Assembly: GCF_000196115.1 (NCBI RefSeq)
Contig: NC_005027.1
Location: 5,390,001-5,454,000 of the forward strand
Direction of reading: 5' to 3'
Length of the DNA: 64,000 bases
Source: Rhodopirellula baltica SH 1
GTDB lineage: Bacteria > Planctomycetota > Planctomycetia > Pirellulales > Pirellulaceae
Shown here one piece after another: positions 38,367 through 47,153 of this stretch (its first letter is position 1; every line of letters starts with the position of its first letter). Under the pieces are notes generated by a model. It ran no database searches. It had not been told where the DNA came from and worked only from the letters and a program-made list of their open reading frames with translations. A program made the position numbers and the translations under genes.

Positions 38367-39641
38367 CTATGAATTGGGGTTCAGGTTCTGATGCTGTTCG
38401 ATCACCCGCCGTGCAATCGCCAGCGACGCCGTTGCCGCGGGGCTGGGTGCGTTCAACACGTGAGTGACTTTGGGCGTTGATCGGAACAAGAAGTCATCGA
38501 CCAATTCACCGTTGGCTCGCACCGCTTGAGCCCGAACTCCGGCTCGGGCGGGAATCAAATCCGAGGCACGCAGTTCAGGGATGAGCTTCTGAAGTGCGGT
38601 CACGAAAGCGGACTTTCGTAGCGAACGATTCATTTCGCCGAGGCCTTTCCGCCAATGCTTCTGAATCAACCGACGAAAACCGCTGTACCCCAATGTTCGT
38701 TGCAGATATCGAACATCGATGTCACGCCATCGGTAACCTTCACGGGCGAGAGCCAGCACCGCATTGGGACCACACTCAACGTTTCCATCGATCATCCGAG
38801 TGAAATGCACTCCAAGGAATGGGAACGCGGGATCGGGAACCGGATAGATCAGATTTCGACACAAACCGCGCCGTTCGGGCCGCAGCTCATAATATTCGCC
38901 CCGAAAAGGAATGATTCGGACTTCCTCAGACGATGTATTCGCGGAATCTGAATCGGAGGCAACGGAGTCACCCTGCCGAACCAACGCGTCGCTGTGCAGT
39001 CCCGCGCAAACAATCGCCGAACGAGCTCGAATATCGAACTTCCCAACTGATTGATTGTGATCAACACCCGCCAAACGAACGCCCGTGTCATCCGCATCCA
39101 ATCGTTGGACCTGAAAACCCAACTGGACGCTCCCACCCATTTCTTCGATGCGATGCCGATAAGCGTCGCAAACCGACCCATAATCCACGATGCCTGTTTC
39201 GGGAACCACGATCGCATCAACACCCGCAACAGCAGGCTCGAGTTTCCGTAATTCGTCCGTTGTGATTCGTCGAAATTCAACTCCGTTGCGTTCCGCTCGA
39301 TCAATGATTCTTTCCAACGAACTCAGTTCGCTACGGTCTGTTGCAACGACGACTTTTCCGCATTTTTCCCAGCGAATCCGGTATTCATCGCAGAATGCTT
39401 CGAGTTTGCTTTTGCCCTCCCGGCACAACAAAGCTTTCTCACTTCCGGGCTGATAGTAGATGCCCGAATGGATGACGCCGGAGTTGTGGCCGCTCTGGTG
39501 TTGGCCGACCCGAGACTCCGTTTCTAGCACCGTCACGCGCTGACCAGGACGGGTTTGCAACCAGGTCATCGCGGTGGCGAGGCCGACAATTCCCCCGCCA
39601 ACGACGGCCAAATCCACGGACGGGCTCAAGGAGTGTTTCAT
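38367..39641 (-). CDS. lhgO: L-2-hydroxyglutarate oxidase
   Basis: 424 residues starting MKHSLSPSVDLAVVGGGIVG. The FAD dinucleotide motif GGGIVGLATA is immediately N-terminal. The LhgO signature GQHQSGHNSGVIHSGIYYQP with KALLCREGK follows, and a C-terminal RAGVRAQAVRANGELVDDF. The family oxidises L-2-hydroxyglutarate to 2-oxoglutarate at the membrane. The start at 39641 is chosen over the longer frame because the FAD motif lies right after it. It diverges from the HD-GYP gene over about 140 bp. Confidence 0.92.
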   Translation of the reverse strand: MKHSLSPSVDLAVVGGGIVGLATAMTWLQTRPGQRVTVLETESRVGQHQSGHNSGVIHSGIYYQPGSEKALLCREGKSKLEAFCDEYRIRWEKCGKVVVATDRSELSSLERIIDRAERNGVEFRRITTDELRKLEPAVAGVDAIVVPETGIVDYGSVCDAYRHRIEEMGGSVQLGFQVQRLDADDTGVRLAGVDHNQSVGKFDIRARSAIVCAGLHSDALVRQGDSVASDSDSANTSSEEVRIIPFRGEYYELRPERRGLCRNLIYPVPDPAFPFLGVHFTRMIDGNVECGPNAVLALAREGYRWRDIDVRYLQRTLGYSGFRRLIQKHWRKGLGEMNRSLRKSAFVTALQKLIPELRASDLIPARAGVRAQAVRANGELVDDFLFRSTPKVTHVLNAPSPAATASLAIARRVIEQHQNLNPNS

Positions 39642-39783
39642 AAAATTCGCGGAAGACTCCGGCCTAAGCTCACTTTGAAACCTAGATTTGGAGTATCGGG
39701 TGGGGCCGCATGCACGGGCAGCATTGAATTTGGACTCGTTCGATCGTACTCCACGCCGGAGCAAAAAATGAACTGGGCACAAT

Positions 39784-41103
39784 ATGATTTCAACTACCTC
39801 TAACGCGAACGACAGTACGAACACTGTTCTTGTTCCAGTCGACGATCTTCAGGTCGGTGCGATTTGTCGTACACCGATCGAAGACGAAATGGGCCGATTG
39901 CTACTCGGCACTGGTACGCGCATCACCAATGAAGTCATCGATGGTCTGCGGGAACGCGGCATCGAAGAACTGACCGTCAATGCTGAAGAAGCCGATGTAC
40001 TGAGCAACCGCGGCAAATCGGGCGCGGCCAAAGCGAAGCCTAAAAGCACACGAGAAAAAGATGCGTCGCATGCTCCCGGACGTGATCCAACCAAATGGAT
40101 CAAGGGAGTGCCGTTGAAAGACGCTTTGGTCAATCGTCATCACGAACCCATTGACCTTACACGACGGCGGACATTGCAAGGCCACGTCAAAATGGCTCGC
40201 AGTAAGTTCGAAGAGATCCGTTTGGCACTGACCGAACGCAAGATGCAAACCGTCGAAGCGTTGTCGGATTTATCTGGCGCATTCGCTTCCGCGATGGTGG
40301 ACGACCACGATCAAACGATTGGCGAAGTCGTCGCCTGCAACACCGAAATGTCACTGACCGACCGCAGCGTGAAGCTGGGTGTGTTGGGCATGGCCATTGG
40401 AACCGAACTTGATTTGGACGGTCCCTCGGTGTTGGAAATCGGCATGGCCGGTTTGCTTCATGACATCGGTTTGTATTCCATGGATCCCGCATACAGCGTC
40501 CCTGGACGTGGTGCGTTTTCGGAAGAGGAAACATGGGAGTATCGCAAACACCCGGTCATCTCAGCGAATAGTCTTCGCGAAGTTTCTGACATCCCTCACT
40601 CGGTTCTGTTGGCGATCGAACAAGTCCACGAACAATACAACGGTGAAGGTTATCCGTTTGGTTTGGAAGGTAAACGGATTCATATCTACGCTCGCATTCT
40701 CAACGTTTGCGATACCTATCTTCGTTTGACACTCGGAACGGGTTTTCGAAAAGCGTTGGTGCCACACGATGCGTTGGGATTCATTCTGCATCAAGCTCGC
40801 TATGGAAGCTTTGACCCTCAGGTCATTCATGCCTTGTTGCGCACTAAGTCGTTGTTTCCTCTGGGAAGTCGAGTCGAACTGGCAAACGGAAAATGGGCGG
40901 ACGTGATTCGCCGACCGGTTGAAGGCTATGCATGCCCCGTGTTGCAACTTTCCGATGGCGAACGATTTGACATGCAGGAAAACCCGAACGAAGTGGTTCA
41001 GCCGACTTGCGACCCTCAACGCAACCAGGGCCGACTTTCAATCGATGCGATGAAAAACATTCGCTGGAATCCAGCGGACGAATTGTTCTTCGACGAGGAA
41101 TAG
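39784..41103 (+). CDS. HD-GYP-type protein with altered metal site
   Basis: 439 residues. The N-terminal 90 residues resemble the DUF3391-like leader of HD-GYP proteins (VDDLQVGAICRTPIEDEMGR). The HD-GYP domain is at about 210-380 with LLHDIGLYSMD, KHPVISANSL, and VHEQYNGEGYPFGLEGKRI. Standard enzymes that hydrolyse cyclic di-GMP carry HDIGK, HHExWDGxGYP and a later DxxDA. Here HDIG and GYP remain, but the Lys after HDIG is Leu, the first His of HHE is Val, and the DG aspartate is Asn. Reduced or altered activity is likely. No output domain is fused. Confidence 0.82.
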   Translation: MISTTSNANDSTNTVLVPVDDLQVGAICRTPIEDEMGRLLLGTGTRITNEVIDGLRERGIEELTVNAEEADVLSNRGKSGAAKAKPKSTREKDASHAPGRDPTKWIKGVPLKDALVNRHHEPIDLTRRRTLQGHVKMARSKFEEIRLALTERKMQTVEALSDLSGAFASAMVDDHDQTIGEVVACNTEMSLTDRSVKLGVLGMAIGTELDLDGPSVLEIGMAGLLHDIGLYSMDPAYSVPGRGAFSEEETWEYRKHPVISANSLREVSDIPHSVLLAIEQVHEQYNGEGYPFGLEGKRIHIYARILNVCDTYLRLTLGTGFRKALVPHDALGFILHQARYGSFDPQVIHALLRTKSLFPLGSRVELANGKWADVIRRPVEGYACPVLQLSDGERFDMQENPNEVVQPTCDPQRNQGRLSIDAMKNIRWNPADELFFDEE

Positions 41104-41120
41104 ACCACTGGTAGGGTCAA

Positions 41121-43625
41121 TCACTTGGCTCGTTCCAATTCTCGGACCCGGCTGAATGGCCCATGCTTCGCTCGCGTGACCGACCAAATTGAGGCCACTA
41201 GCAACATCAACCATCCGCAAATCCAGACGATCACCGCACCCCTGTGCCCCCGGGGTTGATAGATCCAACGGATAGTCCAAGTACCGGGCGGACACCACAC
41301 GCCTTGCGCCACACCGTCGGCAGAAAACACCGTCAACGGAACTGGTTCGACCGCGGTGTCTTGCGACCGAAACTCCGCTCGCCAGCCACCGTCCTGGTAA
41401 ATTCGCCGCGATACAAAGGTGTCTTCTAACCTTCCTTCCGAAACGGCGGTCGAGTCAACCGCGATCGCATCAACTTGGTCTCCTGAATCCGAAGCCATCT
41501 CGATTCGCTTCGGCCAAGGAATCTCGCCCTCCGTCACCACTTGATCGTGACGATGAAATCGCAAATCTCGAGTCGGCCAAACGTGGCTCTGCCCATTCGA
41601 CGTTCGCGATCCTCCAACGCCCAGCCATGACGCCGTTTGTTGCCAATTGATCGGTGTGGACTGCTGGCCGGTCGCATCCCAAAACTGATCGATCGCCCAA
41701 GGCCTGATCGAGACGACGCTGTTGAATACCGCTTCGTCCTCGACCATATGCCAACGACCATACCATCGGCGACGATCATGAACTTCCATGGCCAACAATC
41801 GTTGCCGATCTGACGTGGTCGCCCACTTCGCGGGATACTCACCTTCACCCGCTGTTCGAATCCAGCGTGCTGCATCGAGTGTTGCGGATTCGGAGTGATC
41901 GAGTTCGTGCCAGGCGGCACGTTCAGCATTCCGGTTGATGGTCGGAACCAAATTCCAATGAGCAATCATCAAGTCACTCGCGATCAGAACGACCCATGCC
42001 CAAGCCAGCTTTTGCCGATTGATCGGACGTTTCCATTCGACGCTCATCGAAAGAATGATCGTGGTAAAAATCCAAACATGAGCGGTACCGATCAACCATC
42101 CATACCAAGCGGTCTCCGATTGAAACGGTCCCCATACCACATCAACCGGCGCTGACTTCATGGATGCCATCGCGAACCACACCGCGATGCTGGAAAGGAC
42201 CAATCCCAGCGTCGAGAAAAGCCAGATCCAAACTGCTCGGCGTTTTGTCAGCAGGCCGTTCGAAAACTCGTTTGAATGGGACGATTCGCGAATCAATCCA
42301 TTGAAGAGACATTGTCCACCCTGTGCAGCCAGCATCGCCAAAGCGAATGCGACCAAAGGCAACCACTTCGCCGGGTAGCGAAACGCATCGTAACCCGGCA
42401 CCCAATCAACCAGCCATTGATACGGCGCGTGCCATGGTCCGTACCAACCCATCGCCGCGAATCCGGATGCTAGCAACACGTAACACCACAAACCGGTGCC
42501 GTGAATGCGGCCGCGGTATCTTCCGAGCAATCCGATCGTGACCAGGACCAACGTCGACATGCCGATGTACAGACTGGGCGTCCACAACGCATCGATCGGA
42601 CTGACCGTTCCACCAGCAAACACCGGACGATCCCAACGATGGTTGACCGGCCATGGCGAACCAAACAAGGATGGTATCGCCAACTCCAACCATCGCCACG
42701 GCGCGACCGAAAAAGCGAACGATTGCGATGCATCCAGTTTTGACCAAACACGACCACTGTGGCTGGCCCAATTCACCGACGCAACAATCTGTGGTGTCGC
42801 TAGCACAGCAGCCATCGCTGCGATGCCCATCAAGCGAAGCAGACGCAACCAAAAGGATTGCCCGCCACTGCGATCACGCGAGTGTCGAATCACGTCGATG
42901 ATCAACCAAAGTCCGGCAATGATTCCGACATGAAGTGCTGTTTGTGGATCACCGCCCAGGACCATCATGGCCAATGCAAACGACGGCAACTTCCAACCGT
43001 ACTCCTTTGCATGAACCAGGGGCAGCAGCGCAAACGGCAACCATGCTGCTCCGACCAGAAAAGGTGGGTTGGTCGTAAGAAACAAAACGCTGCCGGACAT
43101 CGGGTAGGCCAGCGAGGCGATGACGGAAAACGCCGATTGCGATCCGACCCGCCGAGCGGCCCAGTAGGCTGCAAACGAGGCCAACACCAAATGCAACGTC
43201 ACATACCAAGCCAGTGCCAACGAAGCATCATCAGGCAGTTCATTTGGCGATGCGGATTCGGCCGGTGACTGGTCTACCAACGACGCCAAAAGATAAACCA
43301 AATGCCGAACTGGATAGTAGACAGCGGTCGTTGTCTCGCCGGCCAACGGCATTCCCGTTTGGTCCAGTGGGTTCCACATCGCGGACCAGAAATACGTCAG
43401 TGGTTGCTCGGCACATCGCTCGCCAACGTACTGGTACAGCGGCGTGTAGAAATGGCTGACGTCGCGAAAAGCGAGACGGTCGCGGCCCGTCCAAACCGTC
43501 GCCATCAGAACCACGATGCAAAGCGGACCGATGAAAAGCCCGCCCCACTTCATCCACGGAGGATCGGTCGAATCAGCCTGCAGGGATAATGCCACTTCGC
43601 GATTGATTGCGGAGGGCTTCGGCAC
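41121..43625 (-). CDS. YfhO-like multi-pass membrane protein
   Basis: About 834 residues from a GTG at 43625. An ATG at 43553 would give 810 residues and avoid a 53-bp overlap with the upstream gene. It has many membrane helices, with large exported loops near the N-terminus (FRDVSHFYTPLYQYVGER, MWNPLDQTGMPLAGETTTAV) and a long soluble C-terminal domain that ends in a last membrane helix and basic tail. The N-terminal acidic motif and aromatic loop resemble GT-C-fold lipid-linked-sugar glycosyltransferases of the YfhO group. The substrate is unknown. Confidence 0.75.
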   Translation of the reverse strand: MPKPSAINREVALSLQADSTDPPWMKWGGLFIGPLCIVVLMATVWTGRDRLAFRDVSHFYTPLYQYVGERCAEQPLTYFWSAMWNPLDQTGMPLAGETTTAVYYPVRHLVYLLASLVDQSPAESASPNELPDDASLALAWYVTLHLVLASFAAYWAARRVGSQSAFSVIASLAYPMSGSVLFLTTNPPFLVGAAWLPFALLPLVHAKEYGWKLPSFALAMMVLGGDPQTALHVGIIAGLWLIIDVIRHSRDRSGGQSFWLRLLRLMGIAAMAAVLATPQIVASVNWASHSGRVWSKLDASQSFAFSVAPWRWLELAIPSLFGSPWPVNHRWDRPVFAGGTVSPIDALWTPSLYIGMSTLVLVTIGLLGRYRGRIHGTGLWCYVLLASGFAAMGWYGPWHAPYQWLVDWVPGYDAFRYPAKWLPLVAFALAMLAAQGGQCLFNGLIRESSHSNEFSNGLLTKRRAVWIWLFSTLGLVLSSIAVWFAMASMKSAPVDVVWGPFQSETAWYGWLIGTAHVWIFTTIILSMSVEWKRPINRQKLAWAWVVLIASDLMIAHWNLVPTINRNAERAAWHELDHSESATLDAARWIRTAGEGEYPAKWATTSDRQRLLAMEVHDRRRWYGRWHMVEDEAVFNSVVSIRPWAIDQFWDATGQQSTPINWQQTASWLGVGGSRTSNGQSHVWPTRDLRFHRHDQVVTEGEIPWPKRIEMASDSGDQVDAIAVDSTAVSEGRLEDTFVSRRIYQDGGWRAEFRSQDTAVEPVPLTVFSADGVAQGVWCPPGTWTIRWIYQPRGHRGAVIVWICGWLMLLVASIWSVTRAKHGPFSRVRELERAK

Positions 43626-44109
43626 GATTCAGGACATCCTCGGAGGGTTCGATCACTTGAGGCACCAATTCAATATCGATGATCCGCTCATCGCGAATTT
43701 CACCTGGCCAAAGCGTTTCGCTCACGAAGTCCAATACCGGCAGTTGATACCACGGTGGCTTCATTTTCCGAAGCACGACTTCCGTACGATAGCCCTCGCG
43801 TTCTACACGAACCTCACGCGTACCATAGTAAATGAAATCAGTGGAGGCTGGAGAGGTTCCGATCAATTGGTTGTCGATCGAGACCGTTGCGCCCGGTGGG
43901 CTGGTACGCACCGTCATTCGGCGACGCACGCAGCCGGTGCTGACAACCGACATCGCCATCAAGATCAATAGCAACGCACCATGTCGTTTCAAACCATCGA
44001 GCTGCTTCAGACTCGCAAGAGACCGCTTCGGGCTGGTGCCAGCCACATTGCAACACGGAACAGCAACAGCTTTCGCGTGTGAACGATACGGTTGAATGTG
44101 ATTTGCCAA
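43573..44109 (-). CDS. PEGA-domain lipoprotein
   Basis: About 178 residues. A hydrophobic helix ending SVVSTGC gives a lipobox. The mature part starts with a PEGA domain, TVRTSPPGATVSIDNQLIGT to VRVEREGYR, which is a small surface beta domain. A conserved Pro/Trp-rich tail follows (MKPPWYQLPVLDFVSETLWP), typical of planctomycete and delta-proteobacterial PEGA lipoproteins. The frame opens with TTG at 44109, and the real start may be nearer the hydrophobic segment. It overlaps the GTG start of the YfhO-like gene, which follows it on the same strand. Confidence 0.75.
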   Translation of the reverse strand: MANHIQPYRSHAKAVAVPCCNVAGTSPKRSLASLKQLDGLKRHGALLLILMAMSVVSTGCVRRRMTVRTSPPGATVSIDNQLIGTSPASTDFIYYGTREVRVEREGYRTEVVLRKMKPPWYQLPVLDFVSETLWPGEIRDERIIDIELVPQVIEPSEDVLNRAEALRNQSRSGIIPAG

Positions 44110-44249
44110 AGCGTGAAACTCGGTGGTTTCCGATTGCGGTCATGGATCTCACGCTGGCACCGGCGAGTCGAACTGAGTGATCGAAGTTGAGGCACCGCGC
44201 GTGAAGCGGATGCTTTGGAACTATCAATTGCCGTGGCGACTCGGCTAGA

Positions 44250-45071
44250 TCAGTTTTCGGGAATCCAAAGTCGCTGAGTCGTCGTGGCGGTTGCCGTCTG
44301 ATCGTTTCGTCGACGGGCTTTGATCCGAACATAAGGCGGGATGAAACGAGCTCGCTCGGCGAAGCTGCCCGGTTCGGCGTCTCGTTTCGCATGCATTGGC
44401 TCGGCCAACTCCTCGATCACAAATCCGGAACGGCACATTCCGCCAATCAATTCTTCCCATCGGTGCAAAAATTCCACGGCACCGGGTTCTCTTAATCGAG
44501 CGGCTACCGGATTGGCGGCGGGCGGAGGAACGGGAGTGTTCGGCCCCGACTTTGACGAGGAACCGTTTCGGTAGTACGCATGTTCCACCGTGTATCGGGG
44601 CGAACCGTTCACCGCAGCACGCGGCTGGGTCGACGTTTGCAAGCTCACCGGCGACTTATGCTGACTGATATAAATGCCGCCACCTCGAATCACCCGCGCG
44701 ACTTGGGCGTAAACGACCACGACTGAGGGCACATAACACGTGCTGACGGGATGGATCACGATGTCAAAACCCGCCGCGGGCAACATCGACAAATCATCCA
44801 TCGATCCTTCGATCAATTCGACCTGGTGACCCCGCTGGCGAGCCGCAATGCGGTCCTGTTCCAGCATGGCAGGAGAGAGATCCACCACCGTGACAAGGGC
44901 TCCAGCGGCCGCGTACAAGCAGCTTTGACGACCCCCACCGGCGGCAAGACACAGAACTTTTTTCCCGGAAATGTCCCCGCCCAGCCAACCAGCGGCGTCG
45001 ACAGTCTGCAATGGATTGGCCAATTCCTCGTCCGAAACGATTTGGCACAGCGGAGATCCGGCGGCCGTCAT
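44250..45071 (-). CDS. Class I SAM-dependent methyltransferase
   Basis: 273 residues from ATG 45071. Motif I is VLCLAAGGGRQSCLYAAAGA, motif II is VTVVDLSPAMLEQDR, and motif III lies near FDIVIHPVSTCYVPSV. The C-terminal half is less conserved. The frame stays open upstream to a stop at 45150-45152 and encodes GANRKAYQR just before the ATG, which resembles the usual N-terminus of this class (N-R-x-A-x-x-R). That stretch contains no ATG, GTG or TTG, only ATT or ATC codons, so either a rare start is used or the protein begins at the internal ATG. The substrate is unknown. Confidence 0.8.
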   Translation of the reverse strand: MTAAGSPLCQIVSDEELANPLQTVDAAGWLGGDISGKKVLCLAAGGGRQSCLYAAAGALVTVVDLSPAMLEQDRIAARQRGHQVELIEGSMDDLSMLPAAGFDIVIHPVSTCYVPSVVVVYAQVARVIRGGGIYISQHKSPVSLQTSTQPRAAVNGSPRYTVEHAYYRNGSSSKSGPNTPVPPPAANPVAARLREPGAVEFLHRWEELIGGMCRSGFVIEELAEPMHAKRDAEPGSFAERARFIPPYVRIKARRRNDQTATATTTQRLWIPEN

Positions 45072-45309
45072 CCGCTGATAAGCCTTGCGATTGGCCCCTA
45101 AAATGGTCTCGCGATCGATGGTGGGTACCCCAGACGGAACGATTTCTAGCTAATTTGGGAACTTTGTGAGTTCATCCGCCATCTGACACCTTGACAACCC
45201 GATGCACCGCTCTGGCGGCCGGCTTGTTCACACTGTACCCCTACGCATGGACGCGTCGCGTTGGTTCGATACGTTTCAAACCTCGCTTTCGCTGCAAAAG
45301 AACAGCATC

Positions 45310-46659
45310 ATGTCTCTAAAACCTGAACAGATCGATCAGCTGATCAGCGACCATTTGGATGGTCGTTTGAGCGATGATCAATCGCAATGGCTCGCCGAGC
45401 AGTTGCGCATGGACGCTGACTTAGCCCAGCGACTCAGCGATGCGGAATTCGATCGTCAAATGTTGCGGTCGTTGCACCAAAGCACAAGCACCTCATCGAG
45501 CTTGCCATCCGATTTTGCATCCCGCGTTGTCGCTGCAGCACAACAACGAGCCATCGACGATGATCTGTCGTCCGATCACCCGCTGCGAAAGCTTCCGATT
45601 TCGGTCCCTGTCGAATCGGTGATTCCTCAATCCAGTCGCAATGCACGAAGAACTTGGGTGGCTGCGATCGCCGGCTTGGCCGCGGCGGGTTTGTTGGTTG
45701 CCTCACTGCAAAACAGTTTGATCGATACCGATCCGAACAATCCGATTGGCGATCCCTCCACCGTAGTTGCGCAGGCCGATCCAGCCAATGTTGAAATTGA
45801 CTCGGTCGATCAGTTGGATTCGGAGCGTGCTCCCGCCGTGGAAACCATCGCAGCAATCGATGACCCGATGGATCAATCGGCTGGCGATTTGCCCGTTGGC
45901 AACATGCTCGCTGAAGACACATCATCGGCGATGAATTCGGTCACTGAGCCGGCTGGATCCGCCACCAACGGACCGAACAGCCCGGAGCTAAACTCCATTG
46001 CTTCGGCAACGAATACTGAAACCACTCCCCAGCTCAACGCTGCTTCCGTTGATATGTCGGCGACCGTTGCTGCTGGCAACAACAGTGAAGTTCAATCGCT
46101 CTCCGGAGCGGTGTTGATCTATGACGTTCAACTGAAACCAGAGGTCCGTGATCCTGCTGCCCGCAATCACTTTGCATTGGATAGCGACCCTGTTCGCAAG
46201 GCGATGACGACGGCCGGTTTGGCAGCGTCGAGCAAACAGCTCGTCAGCGAAAATTTGATCGAAGCGACGCGTGAATCCGTCACCCTCGACGAAAAAACTC
46301 GTTATCAAATTCTGTTGCTAAGAGGTCCGGCGAAACAATTGGATCGCTTGTTCCTCGAACTGCTCGCCGACGAAGACTCGATCGAATCCGTCGGTATGTC
46401 GATGGCGATGGGCAATGCGGTCTCCGGTATCGCTTGGCAACAGGATGAAGACGTGGCTCCTTCGAGTGCCGTCGCATATGACTTGAACGCCAAAGACAGG
46501 CGTTCGTTGCAACGACTCGGCATGGCGCTAAGTAACCGGGATTTCATGCCCGTCGAAGCCGAATCGTTCACCAATCGAATCGATTTCGCATTGGGTTCAC
46601 CCGAAGCCGCCAGTACCGGCAACGATTTCATCACCGAAGTCTTGGTCATCGTTCGCTGA
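45310..46659 (+). CDS. Orphan anti-sigma-like membrane protein
   Basis: 449 residues beginning MSLKPEQIDQLISDHLDGRL, a helical segment like planctomycete anti-sigma domains. A membrane helix is at about 118-137 (WVAAIAGLAAAGLLVASL). The exported part is a disordered Asp/Asn/Ser/Thr-rich linker followed by a folded domain at about 255-449 with ALDSDPVRKAMTTAGLAAS and QILLLRGPAKQLDRLFLELL. The ATG at 45310 is preferred because the upstream extension has no such similarity. No sigma-factor gene adjoins it, so the cognate partner, if any, is elsewhere. Confidence 0.7.
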   Translation: MSLKPEQIDQLISDHLDGRLSDDQSQWLAEQLRMDADLAQRLSDAEFDRQMLRSLHQSTSTSSSLPSDFASRVVAAAQQRAIDDDLSSDHPLRKLPISVPVESVIPQSSRNARRTWVAAIAGLAAAGLLVASLQNSLIDTDPNNPIGDPSTVVAQADPANVEIDSVDQLDSERAPAVETIAAIDDPMDQSAGDLPVGNMLAEDTSSAMNSVTEPAGSATNGPNSPELNSIASATNTETTPQLNAASVDMSATVAAGNNSEVQSLSGAVLIYDVQLKPEVRDPAARNHFALDSDPVRKAMTTAGLAASSKQLVSENLIEATRESVTLDEKTRYQILLLRGPAKQLDRLFLELLADEDSIESVGMSMAMGNAVSGIAWQQDEDVAPSSAVAYDLNAKDRRSLQRLGMALSNRDFMPVEAESFTNRIDFALGSPEAASTGNDFITEVLVIVR

Positions 46660-46816
46660 GAATTTCGGTTTCCATATTGGAAGCATCCAGACGCCCTCAG
46701 GTGTCTGTTTCTGGCATGAAATGTGCGACCGAGAAAGATCCTACGCGTCAACAACGATGATTTAATTCATCGGGCGCGTCGTTCCAATCTCACGCTCCCA
46801 CTCAGAGAGGTTCATC

Positions 46817-47083
46817 ATGCCTTGGAAATCATTCGCATTGACCGCCGCTTTCGCGACCTGCTTGACCGCAATCGGATGCGACGAAGCGCAGTACGATATG
46901 TCGGTCGACAACTACAACGAAGAAGTGCAAGAAGGCCGAGAAGAGCTCAATGAAGCTCAGGCTGACGGCGCAATTTCGTCCGACGAACTGGAAGAGCTCG
47001 AAGATCAAAATGATGAGATTCGCGAAGCTGCCGGCGAAGTTGCGGAGCAAACCGGTGACTTGATTGAAGCCAAAACGGACTGA
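46817..47083 (+). CDS. Small coiled-coil lipoprotein
   Basis: 88 residues. MPWKSFALTAAFATCLTAIG is followed by a Cys that fits a lipobox. The mature part is a highly acidic coiled coil (YNEEVQEGREELNEAQADGA, LEELEDQNDEIREAAGEVAE). AGAGAGG precedes the ATG. The size and composition resemble Lpp-like or stress-related small lipoproteins, but no family was recognised. A perfect 12-bp hairpin follows it. Confidence 0.72.
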   Translation: MPWKSFALTAAFATCLTAIGCDEAQYDMSVDNYNEEVQEGREELNEAQADGAISSDELEELEDQNDEIREAAGEVAEQTGDLIEAKTD

Positions 47084-47102
47084 TTAGAAATCGATGATCA
47101 AA

Positions 47103-47131
47103 CGACTGGTGGACTTTTTGTCCACCAGTCG
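47103..47131. terminator. 12-bp hairpin between convergent genes, probable bidirectional terminator
   Basis: CGACTGGTGGAC and GTCCACCAGTCG (47103-47114, 47120-47131) pair perfectly around a T5 loop. It is 20 bp after the small lipoprotein stop and 23 bp after the S46 peptidase stop on the other strand. The tails are only weakly T-rich (AAAG on plus, TTTG on minus), so strength is uncertain. Confidence 0.65.
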
Positions 47132-47153
47132 AAAGCTTCTCTGCCGAACCGAC

